A DNA stretch of 7,886 nt from Erythrobacter sp. UBA2510 (GTDB taxonomy: Bacteria; Pseudomonadota; Alphaproteobacteria; Sphingomonadales; Sphingomonadaceae), in contig DDNW01000079.1 in the NCBI GenBank assembly GCA_002341345.1, forward strand, positions 6,766 to 14,651. The letters are read 5' to 3'. The position numbers were made by a program, and so were the translations under genes. The notes beneath the pieces are model-generated. The model was not told where the DNA came from and made no database searches. It was given only the letters and a program-made list of their open reading frames with translations. This document shows, one piece after another, positions 5,447 to 7,886 of this stretch (positions are counted from its first letter, which is position 1; each line of letters opens with the position of its first letter).

Positions 5447-5456
5447 GGAAGCTTCC
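5447..5456 (+). promoter_or_regulatory. 10-bp palindrome between ribosome site and start of the methylase gene
   Basis: GGAAGCTTCC is perfectly palindromic. It abuts the start codon at 5457 and includes the GGA of the ribosome site AAAAGGAA (5443-5450). It is too tight for a stable intramolecular hairpin, so if functional it is more likely a dimeric protein site. It may also be chance. Confidence 0.25.
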
Positions 5457-7886
5457 ATGCGAAACAGTGCATCCGCGCTGGCGCTCCAGCTGTGCCTGGA
5501 CTTCGACCAGCCCATCAAGCCCTCGCCAGAACCGCCGAAGACATCCCCTATCGCCTCCGACCTGTTCGAGGTGAAGGCAAAGCCGCCGCACGTGCTGCCG
5601 GTCGATTTCTCGTTCGCTGGCGGAAGGACACTCGCCCCGTCGTGGAAGGGCCGCGCCCATGACAATATCGAGGCGATCCGCCTGCTGAACCTGATCGATC
5701 GCGAAAATCGAACTGCGACGCGTGCGGAACAGGAAGCGATCGCGAAGTTCATCGGCTTCGGCGCGTCCGAGCTTGCCAACAACATCTTCGCCCGCCGTGG
5801 CGATGAATACCGGCAGGGCTGGGAAGAACTCGGGCAAAGCCTTGTCGCTGAAACCACCGAAACCGAACTTCAGTCGCTCAAGCGTGCCACGCAATATGCG
5901 CACTATACGCCTGAATACATCATCCGGGCCATGTGGGAGGCCGCCCGCATCCTCGGCTTCACCGGCGGCCAGATCCTCGAACCCGGTTGCGGCAGCGGGT
6001 TGTTCATGGGGCTGCGGCCGGACTTCCTCTCCAGCGACACGCTCTTCGTCGGTATCGAGAACGACCCAGTCACCGCACGCGTTACCGGTGCCCTCTATCC
6101 CAGCCAGCTCATCCGTTGCATCGATTTCGACAAGGCATCGCTGCCCGGCGATTTCGATCTCGCGATCGGGAATCCGCCCTTCTCGAACGTAACGGTGCAG
6201 AACCGTTCGGCTCCCGGACGCCTGGGACTCTCGCTCCATGATTTCTTCATCGCCCGGTCCATCGAGCAGCTTCGCCCCGGCGGCATCGCCATGTTCGTCA
6301 CGTCGCGATATTCACTCGACAAGAGCGATCCTAAAGCGCGGCAACATATTGATGCCATGGCCGATTTCCTCGGAGCGGTGCGCCTGCCGGGGAAAGCCAT
6401 GCGCGACGAGGCGGGCACCGACGTCGTCGTCGACATCCTCCTCTTCCAGAAACATCAGCCCGATGCCTCCCGTCCCCGGCGCCACTGGCTCGACCTTGCC
6501 GACATAGAAGGCAGCGACGAGGGTAGTGGTCCGCTGCGGATCAACAGCTACTTCCTCGATCATCCCGATCATGTGCTCGGCACTCATGAATGGCGCAGCG
6601 GCCAATATGGCATGGAATATGGCTGCGCCGCCGCACCTGACGCCGACATTCCCGCCCTGCTGGCTGCTACGCTGACGGAAATCGCGTCCCGCGAGGCCGG
6701 TTCCTTCAGGCCAATCGAGCGGACGACTTCGCTCCGCGACAGAACGGACGTCTCGCTTGACCTCTCGATCGGCACTGCGGCCGACGAGGCCGATTTCAAG
6801 GAAGGCAGCTATCTCGTATCCGGCGGCGCACTGCACCAGATCGTCGATGGCATACCCACGACCGTCGCGGTCAAATCCGGCCGGGGCGAACCGGGTCTCT
6901 TCGCCAAACATGCCAACGTCATCCGCGCGCTCATCCCGATCCGAGACACCGTCCGGACCATTCTGCGCGCCCAGCTAAACGACGAACCCTACACCATCCT
7001 GCAGGAGCGGCTGCTCACGCACTACCGGGCCTTCGTCAAGAAGAACGGCCCGATCAACCGCACCGTCACCACGATCCGTACCGACCCGGACACGGGAGCC
7101 GAGAAGGAATATCAGCGGCGCCCCAATCTTCAGCCCTTCCTCGACGACCCCGATGTCTGGCTGGTCGCCTCGATCGAAACCTATGACGAGGCGAACGACG
7201 TCGGCACGCCGGGTCCGATCTTCACCGAGCGCGTCGTCAAGCCCCCCGTTACTCATGAAATCCACTCCGCGCAGGATGCCCTCGCGCTCTCCCTCCATGA
7301 ACGCGGACGGGTCGATATAACCCTGATAGCCGAGTTGCTCGGCACCAGCGAGGCACAGGCGCTGAGCGACCTGGCTGAAGACGTCTATCTCGACCCCATC
7401 CGCAGCACGCCGCATTTCAACAACTGGGTTCCCGCAGACGAGGCGCTTTCCGGCCCGGTCCGCACCAAGCTCGCCCTAGCGCGAGAAAAGGCCGATCTCG
7501 ATCCCCGTTTCCTCGCCACCGCCGCGGCGCTGGAGGACGTGCAGCCGGTCGATCTCAAGCCGAGCGAGATCACCGCGCGGCTGGGAGCTCCCTGGATACC
7601 GACCGATGTCATCGAGACCTTCATCGCCGAAACGATGGAGATCGAGACCCGCATCTTTCACACCGTGAACATCGCGAGCTGGACCGTCGACAAGTCTCCC
7701 TTCGAGGGACATGTTAGCTCGACCTCGACCTGGGGAACCCCGCGCCGCAGCGCCGCCGACCTCATCGAGGACGCGCTCAACTCCCACATTCCCAAAATTT
7801 ACGACGTCATCCGTGAGGCCGACGGATCAGAGCGGCGCGAACTCAACACGATCGACACCGAGGCTGCCAAGGAGAAGCTGACGGCC
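5457..7886 (+). CDS. Large N6-adenine methyltransferase protein, DarB-like methylase-helicase, N-terminal 810 aa
   Basis: The frame is open for exactly 810 codons from ATG 5457 to the window end with no stop, so the 3' part is missing. It is predicted to bind S-adenosylmethionine and methylate adenine in DNA. After a roughly 65-residue lead, IRLLNLIDRENRTAT and FIGFGAS (98-104) match the entry region of these proteins. YAHYTPEYI is at 147-155. The SAM-binding motif EPGCGSG is at 175-181, GIEND at 199-203, and the catalytic-type NPPF at 239-242. Further on, IFTERVVKPP (about 589-598), DEALSGPVRTKL (661-672), LGAPWIP (709-715) and WGTPRRSAADLIEDALN are blocks that in known relatives lead into an SF2 (strawberry-notch-like) helicase half. 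Helicase motifs would lie beyond 7886 and were not seen. Phage P1 DarB, an antirestriction protein, has a similar layout. ATG 5457 has AAAAGGAA with 7 nt spacing. No frameshift was seen. Confidence 0.85.
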   Translation, partial: MRNSASALALQLCLDFDQPIKPSPEPPKTSPIASDLFEVKAKPPHVLPVDFSFAGGRTLAPSWKGRAHDNIEAIRLLNLIDRENRTATRAEQEAIAKFIGFGASELANNIFARRGDEYRQGWEELGQSLVAETTETELQSLKRATQYAHYTPEYIIRAMWEAARILGFTGGQILEPGCGSGLFMGLRPDFLSSDTLFVGIENDPVTARVTGALYPSQLIRCIDFDKASLPGDFDLAIGNPPFSNVTVQNRSAPGRLGLSLHDFFIARSIEQLRPGGIAMFVTSRYSLDKSDPKARQHIDAMADFLGAVRLPGKAMRDEAGTDVVVDILLFQKHQPDASRPRRHWLDLADIEGSDEGSGPLRINSYFLDHPDHVLGTHEWRSGQYGMEYGCAAAPDADIPALLAATLTEIASREAGSFRPIERTTSLRDRTDVSLDLSIGTAADEADFKEGSYLVSGGALHQIVDGIPTTVAVKSGRGEPGLFAKHANVIRALIPIRDTVRTILRAQLNDEPYTILQERLLTHYRAFVKKNGPINRTVTTIRTDPDTGAEKEYQRRPNLQPFLDDPDVWLVASIETYDEANDVGTPGPIFTERVVKPPVTHEIHSAQDALALSLHERGRVDITLIAELLGTSEAQALSDLAEDVYLDPIRSTPHFNNWVPADEALSGPVRTKLALAREKADLDPRFLATAAALEDVQPVDLKPSEITARLGAPWIPTDVIETFIAETMEIETRIFHTVNIASWTVDKSPFEGHVSSTSTWGTPRRSAADLIEDALNSHIPKIYDVIREADGSERRELNTIDTEAAKEKLTA

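Noticed and set aside
5380..5574. 64-codon + strand frame spanning the methylase start
   Set aside because: It has Arg/Pro/Ser-rich composition typical of out-of-frame GC-rich DNA, and it overlaps the well-supported methylase gene.
1..7886. CRISPR array, tRNA or rRNA genes, transposase or insertion-sequence ends
   Set aside because: I found no regularly spaced repeats, no cloverleaf or rRNA-like sequence, no transposase-like protein and no paired terminal repeats.

Overview
The window reads as accessory DNA from a GC-rich alphaproteobacterium, most likely a sphingomonad plasmid or integrative element. That attribution is inference. It rests on high GC, strong GC bias at third codon positions, tightly packed same-strand genes, and gene types typical of mobile elements rather than a chromosomal core. 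All eight genes I support lie on the + strand. The minus-strand open frames look like GC-driven shadows.

Positions 1-1679 hold the 3' part of a PRTRC (ParB-related, ThiF-related cassette) locus: the C-terminal end of a protein-B-like gene (Prok-E2_D, an E2-like family), then a JAMM/JAB protein (PRTRC protein A), then an E1/ThiF-like adenylating enzyme. The three overlap or nearly overlap and form one operon. Together they are E2-, deubiquitinase- and E1-like parts of a prokaryotic ubiquitin-like system. The ubiquitin-like protein (PRTRC C), E, F and ParB-like members would lie upstream of the window.

Positions 1680-2436 hold an AT-rich promoter-like segment with three TTGC steps spaced 9 bp apart. 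It is followed by an overlapping antitoxin-toxin pair: a Phd-like antitoxin and a PemK/MazF-like toxin. This is a likely plasmid or element stabilisation module.

Positions 2437-7886 hold a Mom-like (GNAT-related) putative DNA-modification protein, two uncharacterised proteins (412 and 157 aa), and the first 810 residues of a very large methyltransferase protein that runs off the window. The last resembles the methylase-helicase fusions of plasmids and phages (the P1 DarB type). The Mom-like gene and the methylase suggest that this part protects the element's DNA from host restriction.

The leaders of these last four genes are unusual. The Mom-like gene has its Shine-Dalgarno in the loop of a perfect 9-bp stem just before the start codon. 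That gene and the 157-aa gene share an exact 13-base purine-rich leader element, which in the second case is part of a four-run G-quadruplex motif. Short dyads overlap the ribosome sites of the other two. A 9-bp inverted repeat brackets a hairpin in the longest gap, 5295-5456. No rRNA, tRNA, CRISPR array, transposase or insertion sequence was seen, and no gene-free stretch exceeds 300 bases.
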